Positions 1 to 9,175 of a stretch of DNA of 64,000 bases are shown here, in pieces (the first letter of the stretch is position 1; every line of letters starts with the position of its first letter). The DNA comes from Planctomycetaceae bacterium (lineage in GTDB: Bacteria > Planctomycetota > Planctomycetia > Planctomycetales > Planctomycetaceae): the NCBI GenBank assembly GCA_041398825.1, contig JAWKTX010000001.1, positions 310,001-374,000 on the forward strand, in the 5' to 3' direction. The notes beneath the pieces are model-generated. The model was not told the origin of the DNA, made no database searches, and saw only the letters and a list, made by a program, of their open reading frames with translations. The translations under genes and the position numbers were made by a program.

Positions 1-1
1 C

Positions 2-1234
2 GCCAAAGCAATTGATCGGGCTTGCAACCTGAAAGATCGCACCCAAACAGCGCTACAGTTTCTTCACGTTCGGTCGGACGAGCCCCTTCGACAATTGCAG
101 GTACAGGATGCGGAAGCACACGCAGCCACCATCGTGCCGGAACAGGTGGTCCCGATACATAGTCCGGGGCTCTGGCCACTGGCCGTGTCGTTGACCGGAT
201 TTACCTTCATCCTGGCGTTCCTTTCCTCGCCTCCCATGGAATTGCATGCGTCGGAACAACCCAACGCTCTGATCGAAAAACAATCCGATCGTCTGGAGGA
301 AGAACTTGAACAACTCAAACAGCTAAAGGAGGAAGTTGATAATCCGGAGCTTGAGCAATTGGTGAACGACCTGCAGCAGATGATTGAGCAACTCAGGGAG
401 CCGGGGCTCGATCCTAAAGAAGCACTTGCGAAACTGTCTGAGATGGAAGCTTCGCTGCAGGAAGCGCAGCAACAGCTGGACGACCCACAGACAGCCGCCG
501 ATCTTCAACAAATAGGTGAAGCCTTGTCTCTGTCGGATGCTATGGCGACAGCTGGCGAGGCACTGTCGAAGGGAGAACTGGAAAAGGCCGCTGAACAGCT
601 GGAGCAGCTGGAAATGCCGAAGCTCGATCGCAAAACCGAAAAGGCCGTGACCGAAAAGCTGGATAAGCTTCAGCAGTCGAGTCAGGATGGCCAGCCAAAA
701 TCAAAGACTCAGGATGCCGCAAGCCAGGTGAGTCAGGGGCTGTCACAGGGAAATCGAAGCCAGTTCCAGGATGGCATGAAGGGACTTGCCGGGGAAGCCC
801 GTAAACGGGGGCGACGCAAGAAGCTTTCCAATCTCCTGAAGAAACAGTGTCAGTGCCTGAGTGAATGCAAGAGCGAGTGTGAAAGCGAATGTCGTAACCA
901 GGCCGAAAGCAAAAAGAAAGGCGGAAGCAAAGCAGGCACTGCATCCAGTGGTAACGATCCCGGTGAAAAAACCGCAAAACTAAAGACCAACCCGGAAATG
1001 AACATCAAAGGCCAGGAATCCGCAAACGGTGATTCTGAGATTGAAAATGTGGCTGGTGATCCGCAGGAACAGGAAGCGGTCAGGGCGTACCGTGACAAAG
1101 CCAGCGACTACGAAGCGATGAGCGAATCGGTGCTGGAATCAGAGTCGATACCGCTTGGCCATCGTCAAACAATACGCAAATACTTTGAAATGATTCGTCC
1201 GAACGGCTCCGCTGATCCTGAAAAAGCCGATTGA
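2..1234 (+). CDS. coiled-coil membrane protein, 5' end outside the window
   Basis: The reading frame is open from the first bases of the window, so the gene is cut by the window edge; the first in-window start codon (TTG at 95) is probably not the real start. The visible N-terminal part reads IDRACNLKDRTQTALQFL, followed by one hydrophobic membrane segment (WPLAVSLTGFTFILAFLSS) at about residues 60-80. The rest is Glu/Gln/Lys-rich heptad-like coiled coil with a Cys/Ser/Glu patch (CQCLSECKSECESECR) and a charged, low-complexity C-terminus. From memory, long proteins of this shape occur next to MoxR/BatA/VWA genes in planctomycetes; that link is inference. No catalytic domain is visible and the function is unknown. 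Confidence 0.75.
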   Translation, partial: AKAIDRACNLKDRTQTALQFLHVRSDEPLRQLQVQDAEAHAATIVPEQVVPIHSPGLWPLAVSLTGFTFILAFLSSPPMELHASEQPNALIEKQSDRLEEELEQLKQLKEEVDNPELEQLVNDLQQMIEQLREPGLDPKEALAKLSEMEASLQEAQQQLDDPQTAADLQQIGEALSLSDAMATAGEALSKGELEKAAEQLEQLEMPKLDRKTEKAVTEKLDKLQQSSQDGQPKSKTQDAASQVSQGLSQGNRSQFQDGMKGLAGEARKRGRRKKLSNLLKKQCQCLSECKSECESECRNQAESKKKGGSKAGTASSGNDPGEKTAKLKTNPEMNIKGQESANGDSEIENVAGDPQEQEAVRAYRDKASDYEAMSESVLESESIPLGHRQTIRKYFEMIRPNGSADPEKAD

Positions 1235-1371
1235 GTGAAACGTGCTGTTTTCTTCCGAACGGTTATAAATCCCGATGCGACCGGGTATGACTGCGCGATG
1301 CATATCTCGGAGAAATGCCGGACGGTCGCTTAATCCGGCTGCGGCACCTCGAACCTTCCAGCCTGTCGAAC

Positions 1372-2340
1372 TCACTCGGCGGATTCCATCAATCCTTGAA
1401 TCACTTGTCTGAGTTGTTCCGTGGGAATGTCGTTATGAGTTCCACCTGGAATCTCAATCAATTCGGTGCCTTTCGGTCCGAATGATTGAAGACGACGGGC
1501 TTCCGCAATTGGGATCAGTTCATCATTCGTGCCGTGAAAAATAATCGCAAGTACGTCGACATGGCAAATACGTTCTTCGGATTGCCATCGGTCCTGGACG
1601 AAGTAACGAAAGGGGAACATGGGATATGTCTGCTGAGCGACCCGCGGGATAGAAGCGAAAGTTGAGTTCAGAATTAATGCTTTCGCAACCTGCGGTTGAA
1701 CTGAGTCAGGTGTCGTTGCGGGGTGGAGTTTTGGATCCCAGAGAGAAAGTGAGACCGCTCCGCCCATTGATTCGCCAAAAATGATCAGATGGTCCCGGGC
1801 ATAGCCGAGCTTCTGTTGTGCAAATTGCCAAATCAGTCCTGCGTCAGCGGCAAGATTCAATTCGGATGGAGTGCCGGAACTATCCCCGTATCCTCGATAG
1901 TCGAGCAGCAATGCATCGGCACCCATCATGGAAAAATCGCGGAGGACATCGGCACGAATACTTCGATTGCCAGCGTTTCCCGGAAAATAAATGATCAGGT
2001 AGCGATCTCGATCCTGGTGCTCTTCAGGAGACTGTCGTCGAACGTACCATCCACGCAGGTATTGTCCATCCGGCGTTTGCAGTTCGACGTCCGTACATGC
2101 CGCTTCACGGATAATCATATCGGCCGCGGAAAGCCCCTCTGATTGAGTCGGCCGGTACAACAGACGTCGCTGGAACACGACGAAGATCACCACAACTGTC
2201 AGATACGGGATCGCGAGATAAATGCAGATCGCGCGAAGCAGCTGTTGCCAGAACGGCTTTCGAACCCTTTGAATTTCAGAGTCCGGGGCAGGTTTTGTCG
2301 AGTCGTCTGGTTGAATTGATTCCTGGTGAGTTGTCATCAA
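1372..2340 (-). CDS. membrane-anchored alpha/beta hydrolase (BEM46/YfhR-like)
   Basis: A 322-residue serine hydrolase. A cytoplasmic N-terminal stretch is followed by a membrane segment at about residues 35-57, so the catalytic domain is probably outside the cytoplasmic membrane. The fold motifs are in order: oxyanion-region PGNAGN (120-125), DYRGYGDSSG (147-156), nucleophile elbow GESMGG with Ser191, acid Asp273 in HGTNDELIP, and His302 in GGTHND. The set is complete, so the enzyme should be active. The family is the BEM46/YfhR (ABHD13-like) group, whose substrates are mostly unknown. It stands alone, with a gap of about 140 bases on either side. A second ATG follows the first directly. Confidence 0.9.
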   Translation of the reverse strand: MMTTHQESIQPDDSTKPAPDSEIQRVRKPFWQQLLRAICIYLAIPYLTVVVIFVVFQRRLLYRPTQSEGLSAADMIIREAACTDVELQTPDGQYLRGWYVRRQSPEEHQDRDRYLIIYFPGNAGNRSIRADVLRDFSMMGADALLLDYRGYGDSSGTPSELNLAADAGLIWQFAQQKLGYARDHLIIFGESMGGAVSLSLWDPKLHPATTPDSVQPQVAKALILNSTFASIPRVAQQTYPMFPFRYFVQDRWQSEERICHVDVLAIIFHGTNDELIPIAEARRLQSFGPKGTELIEIPGGTHNDIPTEQLRQVIQGLMESAE

Positions 2341-2483
2341 ATCATCCTTTGTGCGAGGTCGTTTTGTGTTGCTGACGACAACGACCCTCGGACTGCAGTG
2401 ATTTGTTCAACAAGTCGCAAATCCCCGATGTTCCCGTCTTACCGCTTTCGTAGTTTGATGCCTTGTCAGGAATGAGGCTTCAT

Positions 2484-4172
2484 TCAGGTTGATGGGTATA
2501 ACGCACGCGAGACGCAGCCGTCGCTGGCTTGCGCTGTTGTTGCTGAAAAGTCTGCAAGATAGCCCCGTGCAGGTTGTCGCGCCGGACGAGAGGGAAGTTT
2601 GGCTCGTCGTGATTCCATTTCTTCGTCGCTGATGTGAACAGTGATTGTTCCCTTCAAGAGATCAAAGGAAACGATGTCGCCATCGTTGACACACGCGATC
2701 GGGCCCCCGACGGCAGCTTCCGGCGAGCAGTGCACGCCGATTGCACCGTGGGAGACTCCTGAAACTCGCGTGTCAGAAATGAAGGCCACTTTGCCATCCA
2801 GTTCTGGCACCGCCAGCGCTGCCGATGCGATCAGAACTTCAGGCATGCCACACGCCACGGGGCCCATATATCGCAGGATGATGACGCTGCCGGGCTGAAT
2901 CTTCTTCTGTTCCACAGCTTTGACGATGGCTACCGGATCATCAAAGCAGACCGCTTGACCTTCGAAGACGGGATTCTTCAGGCTGGAAACTTTGAACACG
3001 ATGCCCTCAGGGGCCAGGTTGCCAAAGCAAATCTGCATGTCGGCATACGGCTTGTAGCACCTTTGCACCGGGACAATCAGGTCCTGATCATCGCCCGGCG
3101 GCTGGATATTCTTCAGATTCTCGGCCATCGTCTTTCCGGTTACGGTCATGCAGGTGCCGTCAATTAAGCCGGCGTCCAGCAGATGCCGCAGCAGGACGGG
3201 AGTTCCGCCAATCTTATGCAGATCAACCATCGTTCGTGGACCGCGGGGTGCGAAACTGCACAGAACGGGCGTTTCTCTGAAGATTGTCTGCAAGTCTCTG
3301 AGTGAGAAATCGATGCCGGCCTCACGGGCCAGTCCCAGCAAATGAATCACTCCATTCGTCGATCCACCGGCGGCGGCAATTGTGACGGCCGCATTTCGGA
3401 ATGCGGATTTTGTCAGGATGTCGCGAGGGCGAATGTTATGCTCCAGCAGATTGCGGACAGCCTGGCCAATCTGACGGCATTCATCCTTCTTGGCTGGATC
3501 GACAGCAGGGATCGAGCTGCTGGCTGGAAGCATCAATCCGATGGCCTCCATCGCAATTCCCCACGTGTTGAAGGAGGCTGCGATACCGCATCCACCAGGC
3601 CCCGGGCAGGCACGCCGTATGATCTGATCAGATTCTTCTGCCTTCATCGCTCCGACAGAAACCGCGGCCTGTGAGTCGTATACATCCAGAATCGTGATGT
3701 CTTTGTCTTTGTAACAACCCGGCAGAATGCTGCCGCCGCTCATGATCAAACCCGGGTAATTGGTTCGCGCAAGCGCCATTGCAAAGCCAGGGCCGTTCTT
3801 GTCGCAGTGATGCATGCCAATCATCGCATCGTAACAGTGAGCGGTGATAACACACTCGGCGCTGTTCGCAATCAGATTGCGGGACGGCAGGCTGGCATTG
3901 CCCCCTTCATGCCCCTGGCTGATATTGTCGCTGACCCCCGGCGTACCGAAAGGAAACCCTAACAGCCCGGCCTGCCGACAGCCTTCTGCAATCTCTTTCG
4001 CCAATTCATATGCGTGTACGTTACATGTATTCCCGTCCAGCAGCGGTACCCCGATTCCAACCTGAGCTCGATTGAAATCATCGTCGGACATACCCACTGC
4101 GTAGTAGAAAGCACGAATTCCTTTTTGCCAGCCGTGAGTGAGTTGCTGACTGTTCCAGTTAAGTTCAGGCAT
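2484..4172 (-). CDS. ilvD: IlvD/Edd family dehydratase (probable dihydroxy-acid dehydratase)
   Basis: A dehydratase of the IlvD/Edd family, which uses an Fe-S cluster to remove water from dihydroxy acids; IlvD does this in the third step of branched-chain amino acid synthesis. The start was placed at the ATG at 4172 (MPELNWNS), giving 562 residues. The frame is open to 4268, but the extra 32 residues do not look like the family. Cluster-binding cysteines are seen at Cys50 (GNTCN), Cys123 with the metal-binding Lys125 (CDKNGPG) and Cys195 (GGCG). The C-terminal active-site region reads VSGVSHGAIG, then SPEAAVGGPIA. Several motifs differ from textbook IlvD (GNTCN, HHCDKNGPG, no FSGGT), so a sugar-acid dehydratase is possible. 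No other ilv gene is nearby. Confidence 0.85.
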   Translation of the reverse strand: MPELNWNSQQLTHGWQKGIRAFYYAVGMSDDDFNRAQVGIGVPLLDGNTCNVHAYELAKEIAEGCRQAGLLGFPFGTPGVSDNISQGHEGGNASLPSRNLIANSAECVITAHCYDAMIGMHHCDKNGPGFAMALARTNYPGLIMSGGSILPGCYKDKDITILDVYDSQAAVSVGAMKAEESDQIIRRACPGPGGCGIAASFNTWGIAMEAIGLMLPASSSIPAVDPAKKDECRQIGQAVRNLLEHNIRPRDILTKSAFRNAAVTIAAAGGSTNGVIHLLGLAREAGIDFSLRDLQTIFRETPVLCSFAPRGPRTMVDLHKIGGTPVLLRHLLDAGLIDGTCMTVTGKTMAENLKNIQPPGDDQDLIVPVQRCYKPYADMQICFGNLAPEGIVFKVSSLKNPVFEGQAVCFDDPVAIVKAVEQKKIQPGSVIILRYMGPVACGMPEVLIASAALAVPELDGKVAFISDTRVSGVSHGAIGVHCSPEAAVGGPIACVNDGDIVSFDLLKGTITVHISDEEMESRRAKLPSRPARQPARGYLADFSATTAQASDGCVSRALYPST

Positions 4173-4355
4173 CGGAGAGACTTCGGAGTAAACGATCTGA
4201 TTGGATGAAAGTTGAAAATGAACGCTCAGGATTGGATGCCGTCCCGCAGAATGTCCCTCCTGTTGCATTCTGCATTCAGGAAATGACTTTCGTTCAGAAC
4301 ATTGGCTGCGGGTACTTCAGAACGCTGGCACGGAGCGGATTAAGTGTTTGCTCGC

Positions 4356-5927
4356 CTATGGCAGTCGTCGGATTGTAATGTTTCGATACCAGGCTTCACC
4401 GGCAGGCCCGCCATGAATCTGCAGGGCAATCAAGCCTGATTGTTCAATGGTATCGTCCTGTTCCGTGTAATCGACGGTCTTCAGATGATTGATCCAGAGC
4501 TGAATGCGTTTTCCTTCGCAGCGAATTCGATACTGATTCCAGTCGGTCTTCTTCAGGACTTTCGCCAGCTCATCCGCATCAGGGCTTGCCAGGATTTTGC
4601 GACGACGAGATTCGTCGTACAGTGCCCCCCAATAATTCTGACCCAGGTCGGCCTGATAACCGATCATTTCGTGGTGATCTGGTATCCGCTTGCTCCGAAT
4701 TTGCACTCCAGCGTTGGTGTTTTCTCCAACCAGCTTGAATTCAAGATTCAGTTCAAAGTCGGAATACTCGTTCGCTGTTGACAGGAAAAAGTTGTGCGGG
4801 ATTTTTTCCCTCGTCTGCCCACCGACAATTGCCGAATCTTCGATTCGAAAAACTGTGAGGTCACCGTTCCATCCGTCGAATGATTTTCCATCAAACAAGG
4901 TAACTGCGGCCTCTGTTGTGAGTTCCTGCTGTTCGATCGCGCTGCAGGCATCGGGGTTGATGGAGGCTGAATCCTGAGAAGCCAGATTGACCCTTTGTCC
5001 GGGCCCTTCGATATCTGCTGTCTGCGGCGGCTCATGTTTGAGTTTGTCATTGAAGAATGACATCGTCGCCTCAAGAGTTCGAGTCAACTCATCACCACCC
5101 CAGCCATGCCCTGCCCCGACCAGCAATTCCACACGACCAGCGACGCCCGTCTCCTGCATTTTCTGAGTCATCGACCAGGCTTGCGTGTGTGGAACCAGTG
5201 GGTCCTGAGTGCCCTGGAACAGCAGCATCGGAGCATCATTGCCTGTGACCCAGGAAATTGGAGAGGCTGCTCTGTACTCTGCTGGTTTTTCAGCGGCTGA
5301 TCCTCCTAAGAAATCATGAACCAGCGGTCTACTGATATCGGGCAGATCATCCGCATCCAGCCGTGTTGGTCCGAAGAATGCAACAACCGCCTGCACCTTA
5401 TCCGCTTGCTCCTCCCAGCCACCGGTTCCGTGAAAACCATCCTGCTGGTCCATCACACCTAACATCATGCTCAGGTGAGCACCCGCGGAAAAACCAACGG
5501 CTCCAATTCGTTCGGGATCAATCCCGTAATCCGTTGCATGGGCTCTGAGGAATCGAATTGCACATTTGACGTCTTCGATCTGAGCTGGAAAAGTGTGTTC
5601 CGGGCAGAGGCGATATTGCAGGCTTGCTGAAACGTACCCTCTTGCTGCGAACTGCTGCACCAACTGATGAAATTGTTCTTTCTTACCGCCTCGCCACGCT
5701 CCGCCATGAATGACGACCACGCAGGGGGATAAGCCGTCAGTTGGTTTTTCGAGCGGGGTTGCCAGATCCAGTTTGAGTGGCTGGTCCCCACCCATTCCGC
5801 ATGCAATGTCTTTCTGGATGTGAATCGTGCGCGCAACGGAATCGAACGGGCTTTCCCATGCAGATACCGTTTGATATGCCGCGGCCATCACAAGTACAAA
5901 CATCGTTACCATTGCTCGCGATGTCAT
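4356..5927 (-). CDS. secreted esterase fused to DUF1080 (3-keto-disaccharide hydrolase) domain
   Basis: A two-domain exported protein of about 523 residues from the ATG at 5927; the frame is open to 5999. The chosen start puts a signal peptide (MTSRAMVTMFVLVMAAAYQTVSA) at the N-terminus. Domain 1 (about 30-300) is a BD-FAE/acetyl-esterase type alpha/beta hydrolase with HGGAW oxyanion motif, GFSAGAH nucleophile, GTQDPLVP acid and GAGHGWGG histidine. Domain 2 (about 340-523) is the concanavalin-like DUF1080 fold, starting LFDGKSFDGWNG and containing NAGVQIRSKR and GYQADLG. DUF1080 domains are abundant in planctomycetes and act on or bind modified sugars. The pairing suggests deacylation plus sugar handling on one polysaccharide, which is inference. 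Confidence 0.9.
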   Translation of the reverse strand: MTSRAMVTMFVLVMAAAYQTVSAWESPFDSVARTIHIQKDIACGMGGDQPLKLDLATPLEKPTDGLSPCVVVIHGGAWRGGKKEQFHQLVQQFAARGYVSASLQYRLCPEHTFPAQIEDVKCAIRFLRAHATDYGIDPERIGAVGFSAGAHLSMMLGVMDQQDGFHGTGGWEEQADKVQAVVAFFGPTRLDADDLPDISRPLVHDFLGGSAAEKPAEYRAASPISWVTGNDAPMLLFQGTQDPLVPHTQAWSMTQKMQETGVAGRVELLVGAGHGWGGDELTRTLEATMSFFNDKLKHEPPQTADIEGPGQRVNLASQDSASINPDACSAIEQQELTTEAAVTLFDGKSFDGWNGDLTVFRIEDSAIVGGQTREKIPHNFFLSTANEYSDFELNLEFKLVGENTNAGVQIRSKRIPDHHEMIGYQADLGQNYWGALYDESRRRKILASPDADELAKVLKKTDWNQYRIRCEGKRIQLWINHLKTVDYTEQDDTIEQSGLIALQIHGGPAGEAWYRNITIRRLP

Positions 5928-6156
5928 CGACAATGGAGCAGGCAAGACAGTTTGTAAGTGACCAGTAGTTCGAGCACAGCGTAGTTGGGCGGGCGTCATC
6001 GCGAAGGGCTTTCCGTTTGGACCAAAGGGTACCTGACGACAATCGTCGACGGCAACATTGGGAACGGCAGTATTCTTGCGAGAACAGGTCAGGCTGCCCA
6101 GTCACCAGGATGCCTTTGTGGACTCCTGGCACGGATCTCGAAATTGGAGAGAACTT

Positions 6157-6345
6157 TCAGGCCAGGGCCAGTTCCAGTTCTTCAGACACCGCATTGGAAG
6201 TTTCGGACAGCATCAACAGTTCTGTTCCGCTATCGCCATCAATTTCAACTGCAACCTGATCGCCATTCACACTCACCAGGGTGACTCGAACGTTTCCGAC
6301 GCGTACTGACTGACCAGGAACAAGATCGATGTGATGGTTCAGCAT
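6157..6345 (-). CDS. small beta-rich protein of unknown function (CsrA-sized)
   Basis: A possible 62-residue protein from the ATG at 6345: it begins MLNHHIDLVPGQSVRVG, continues VRVTLVSVNGDQVAVEIDG and ends SEELELALA. The alternating hydrophobic pattern and the order 'G-x-VRVG-x-VRVT-V-x-G-D-x-V-x-V-x-I' are loosely like the first strands of CsrA, but the start MLVLxRK and the family's key residues are absent. The frame is open upstream to 6618, but that part (Arg/Ser/Pro-rich) does not look coding. No clear ribosome-binding site is seen. It could be a real small regulator or a chance frame. It lies just upstream of the esterase-DUF1080 gene on the same strand. Confidence 0.35.
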   Translation of the reverse strand: MLNHHIDLVPGQSVRVGNVRVTLVSVNGDQVAVEIDGDSGTELLMLSETSNAVSEELELALA

Positions 6346-6995
6346 GAGAACGTTGCTACCCTGAGTTAAGTGTCTGACCCGAATCGGCATCCACAATGAA
6401 TTCTGATGAAGAAGATCTGGAGAGGTTTGCGGATGCGAAATACGGGATGAATCTGAAAGACCGCCGGGTGAAAACCGGAAATCCGGCGGCAACTGAGAGG
6501 AAGAAATCAGTTGCCTGAAAGCGATCATGAAAAGATTGGCTAGCGTTATACCCAGCCTCCGGCATCTCGACAATCGCGATTCACGCAACTGTCTGAAGAT
6601 CCATCGACCTTTTTTCAATCTGCCAGATTCTCTTCAATCTCTCTTCCATTCTGTTCGACGATCATTACGCGTTCAAATTGGCATTTGCCTGCCAGCGCTA
6701 GCATATCAAACTCCGCAATCGTGAAAACGGAAACGAAGCAGAATCTGCAGACGAACGCCGTGATGCGGGATGTTCCTGCAAAGTGGAAGTTGACAGCCAA
6801 CCTCAAGATGGCCTGCGCACATTCATTTCGCGGGAATTCAATTGATGCCTCTGGTGTAACCACCGTAATCCAACGATAACTCAGCCTGATCCTGTGAAAA
6901 CGGTACAAGCTTGCACGTTTAACCCGACGCTGCCGCGATAGAGAGGCCGCGATGGATGGCAACGTTCGTCCGACAACATCTGAAAAGAAATTCTC
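6346..6995. other. intergenic stretch with no supported gene
   Basis: About 650 bases between the small minus-strand ORF and the oligopeptidase gene. Short frames occur on both strands but none shows a family motif, a good ribosome-binding site or coding-like composition. A promoter for the oligopeptidase gene is expected here, but no convincing -35/-10 pair was recognised. Confidence 0.5.
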
Positions 6996-9086
6996 ATGAG
7001 TGCCACTGATTCTGAAAACCCACTCCTGATTGCAAAGGGTCTTCCCGCCTACGACAGAATTCGTGCCGAACACATCCAACCGGCTGTTGACGTCATGCTG
7101 AATCGTTGCAGGCAAATCCTTCAAACCATTGAAGCCAGCAGTGATTGCTCGTGGCAGTCTCTGATGGAGCCGATGGAAGAAATTGATCTGATGTTCGAAT
7201 ATGGCTGGTCACCGATCGGCCACTTGCTCAGCGTTGCGAATGCCGATGACTTGCGCGGTGCACATGAAGCAGCGATGCCATCGATTGTTGAATTTAGTCT
7301 GGAGGTTCGCCAGAGCGAAGCCATCTATGGTCGACTTCGTCAACTCAAAGACTCTGACAAGTGGCAATTGCTGGATCATGCTCAGCAGCGGATCATAGAG
7401 AAATCCATTCAGAGTGCTGAGCTTTCCGGGATTGCTCTGCAGGGTCAGCAGCGTGAACGCTTCAATGAAATCGAACAGGAGTTGTCACAGCTGGGAACGG
7501 ATTTTTCCAATCATGTCCTGGATGCGACCAAGGCCTTTCATCTGGATCTGACGGAACCTTCAGATGTGGTCGGTCTGCCGTCCAGCTTGCGACGTTTAAC
7601 TGCTGCCGCCTGGTCCCGCGCAGAGATGAATCGGGACAAACCGGCTGCAACGCCGGAGGGCGGACCGTGGCGCGTTACTCTTGATTTCCCGTGTTTTGGT
7701 CCGTTCATGGAACACTGCCAGAATCGTGATCTGCGGGAAAAAGTGTTTCGCGCATACATTTCGAGGGCCTCCACCGGAGAGACCGACAACTGTCCTCTGA
7801 TCGTTCGGATTCTGGCGTTGAGAAAAGAGCAGGCGGCACTGCTTGGTTTCGCATCTTATGCGGACCTGAGCTTGTCTCGTAAGATGGCCGCCAGCGTCGA
7901 TGCTGTTCAGCAGATGTTTGACCAGCTCTATGATGCATCCTACGAAGCTGCAAAAGAAGAACTTGCTGAGTTAAATCAGTTTGCGGCGGCCAGTGGTGCG
8001 GTGACTCCTCTTGCCCACTGGGATATTGCCTACTGGGCCGAACGTCTACGTGAAAAACGGTTCAGTTTTACGGACGAGGAACTACGTCCCTACTTTTCCC
8101 TTGAGCGAGTTCTGGATGGATTGTTTGGGCTTTGTCATCGCCTGTTTGGTATTACGGTGCGTCAGGCCGATGGCAAAGCGCCGGTCTGGAACTCGGATGT
8201 ACGCTACTTTGAAGTTTGTGATGATTCCGGCAGTCAGATTGCCGGTTTTTACCTGGATCCCTATTCGCGTCCCGAAAATAAACGCGGCGGTGCGTGGATG
8301 AGCGATTGCGTAGCCCGCTCGATGTATCAGGGAAAGCTTCGTCTTCCGGTGGCTCATCTTGTCTGCAACGGAACGCCACCGGTGGATGATGTCCCGTCAT
8401 TGATGACTTTCCGTGAAGTGGAGACTTTGTTTCACGAATTCGGTCATGGCCTGCAGCACATGCTGACAACTGTTGACTACCGTGATGCTGCGGGTATCAG
8501 TGGTGTCGAATGGGATGCCGTGGAACTGCCCAGTCAGTTCATGGAGAATTGGTGTTATCATCGGCCAACTCTGATGGGGATGGCAGTGCATTACGAAACC
8601 GGCGAAACACTGCCGGAAGATCTGTTTCAGAAGATCTGCAGCGCCAAGAACTACCGAGCTGCGTCGATGATGCTTCGGCAGTTGAGTCTGGGCATGACCG
8701 ACATGGAATTGCATGCAGCTTACAAGCCGGACGGGGAAGAATCCCCATTCGATATCGAACGGCGCATAGCGGAAAGAACGAGTCTGCTGCCTCCGCTGCC
8801 TGAAAACCGCTTCCTGTGTTCCTTCCAGCACATATTTGCCGGTGGCTATTCAGCAGGATACTACAGTTACAAGTGGGCCGAAGTCCTCAGCGCGGATGCC
8901 TTTGCCGCGTTCGAAGAGGCGGGCCTCGACAATGAAACAGCTGTCAGCGAAACGGGACACCGCTTTCGCGATACGGTTTTGGCGCAAGGGGGCAGTCGAC
9001 ATCCGATGGATATCTTTCGTGATTTTCGAGGCCGCGAACCCAATGCCGCGGCATTGCTGCGCCACTGTGGTCTCCTGAATGAATGA
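6996..9086 (+). CDS. prlC: M3 family oligopeptidase (oligopeptidase A type)
   Basis: A cytoplasmic zinc metallopeptidase of 696 residues, a normal length for oligopeptidase A, which degrades short peptides such as cleaved signal peptides. The zinc site HEFGH lies at residues 480-484 within TLFHEFGHGLQHML, and the third ligand should be Glu510 in the following DAVELPSQFMENW segment. The C-terminal FAGGYSAGYYSYKWAEVLSAD block is typical of M3 enzymes. There is no signal peptide. The ATG start fits the family N-terminus, in which the protein opens with NPLL and LPxYDRIRAEHI. The next gene, sthA, follows after 89 bases on the same strand. Confidence 0.96.
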   Translation: MSATDSENPLLIAKGLPAYDRIRAEHIQPAVDVMLNRCRQILQTIEASSDCSWQSLMEPMEEIDLMFEYGWSPIGHLLSVANADDLRGAHEAAMPSIVEFSLEVRQSEAIYGRLRQLKDSDKWQLLDHAQQRIIEKSIQSAELSGIALQGQQRERFNEIEQELSQLGTDFSNHVLDATKAFHLDLTEPSDVVGLPSSLRRLTAAAWSRAEMNRDKPAATPEGGPWRVTLDFPCFGPFMEHCQNRDLREKVFRAYISRASTGETDNCPLIVRILALRKEQAALLGFASYADLSLSRKMAASVDAVQQMFDQLYDASYEAAKEELAELNQFAAASGAVTPLAHWDIAYWAERLREKRFSFTDEELRPYFSLERVLDGLFGLCHRLFGITVRQADGKAPVWNSDVRYFEVCDDSGSQIAGFYLDPYSRPENKRGGAWMSDCVARSMYQGKLRLPVAHLVCNGTPPVDDVPSLMTFREVETLFHEFGHGLQHMLTTVDYRDAAGISGVEWDAVELPSQFMENWCYHRPTLMGMAVHYETGETLPEDLFQKICSAKNYRAASMMLRQLSLGMTDMELHAAYKPDGEESPFDIERRIAERTSLLPPLPENRFLCSFQHIFAGGYSAGYYSYKWAEVLSADAFAAFEEAGLDNETAVSETGHRFRDTVLAQGGSRHPMDIFRDFRGREPNAAALLRHCGLLNE

Positions 9087-9175
9087 AATTCGAAAGAATC
9101 CGTTTGAAATCGATCCGAGGCGTTCTGAAATCTTCTGCACGCCTCTGATACTTCAATCTCAGAATGAACTGAACA

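Noticed and set aside
6615..7124. 169-residue minus-strand frame over the start of the oligopeptidase gene
   Set aside because: It overlaps the well-supported M3 peptidase on the other strand and shows no family motif.
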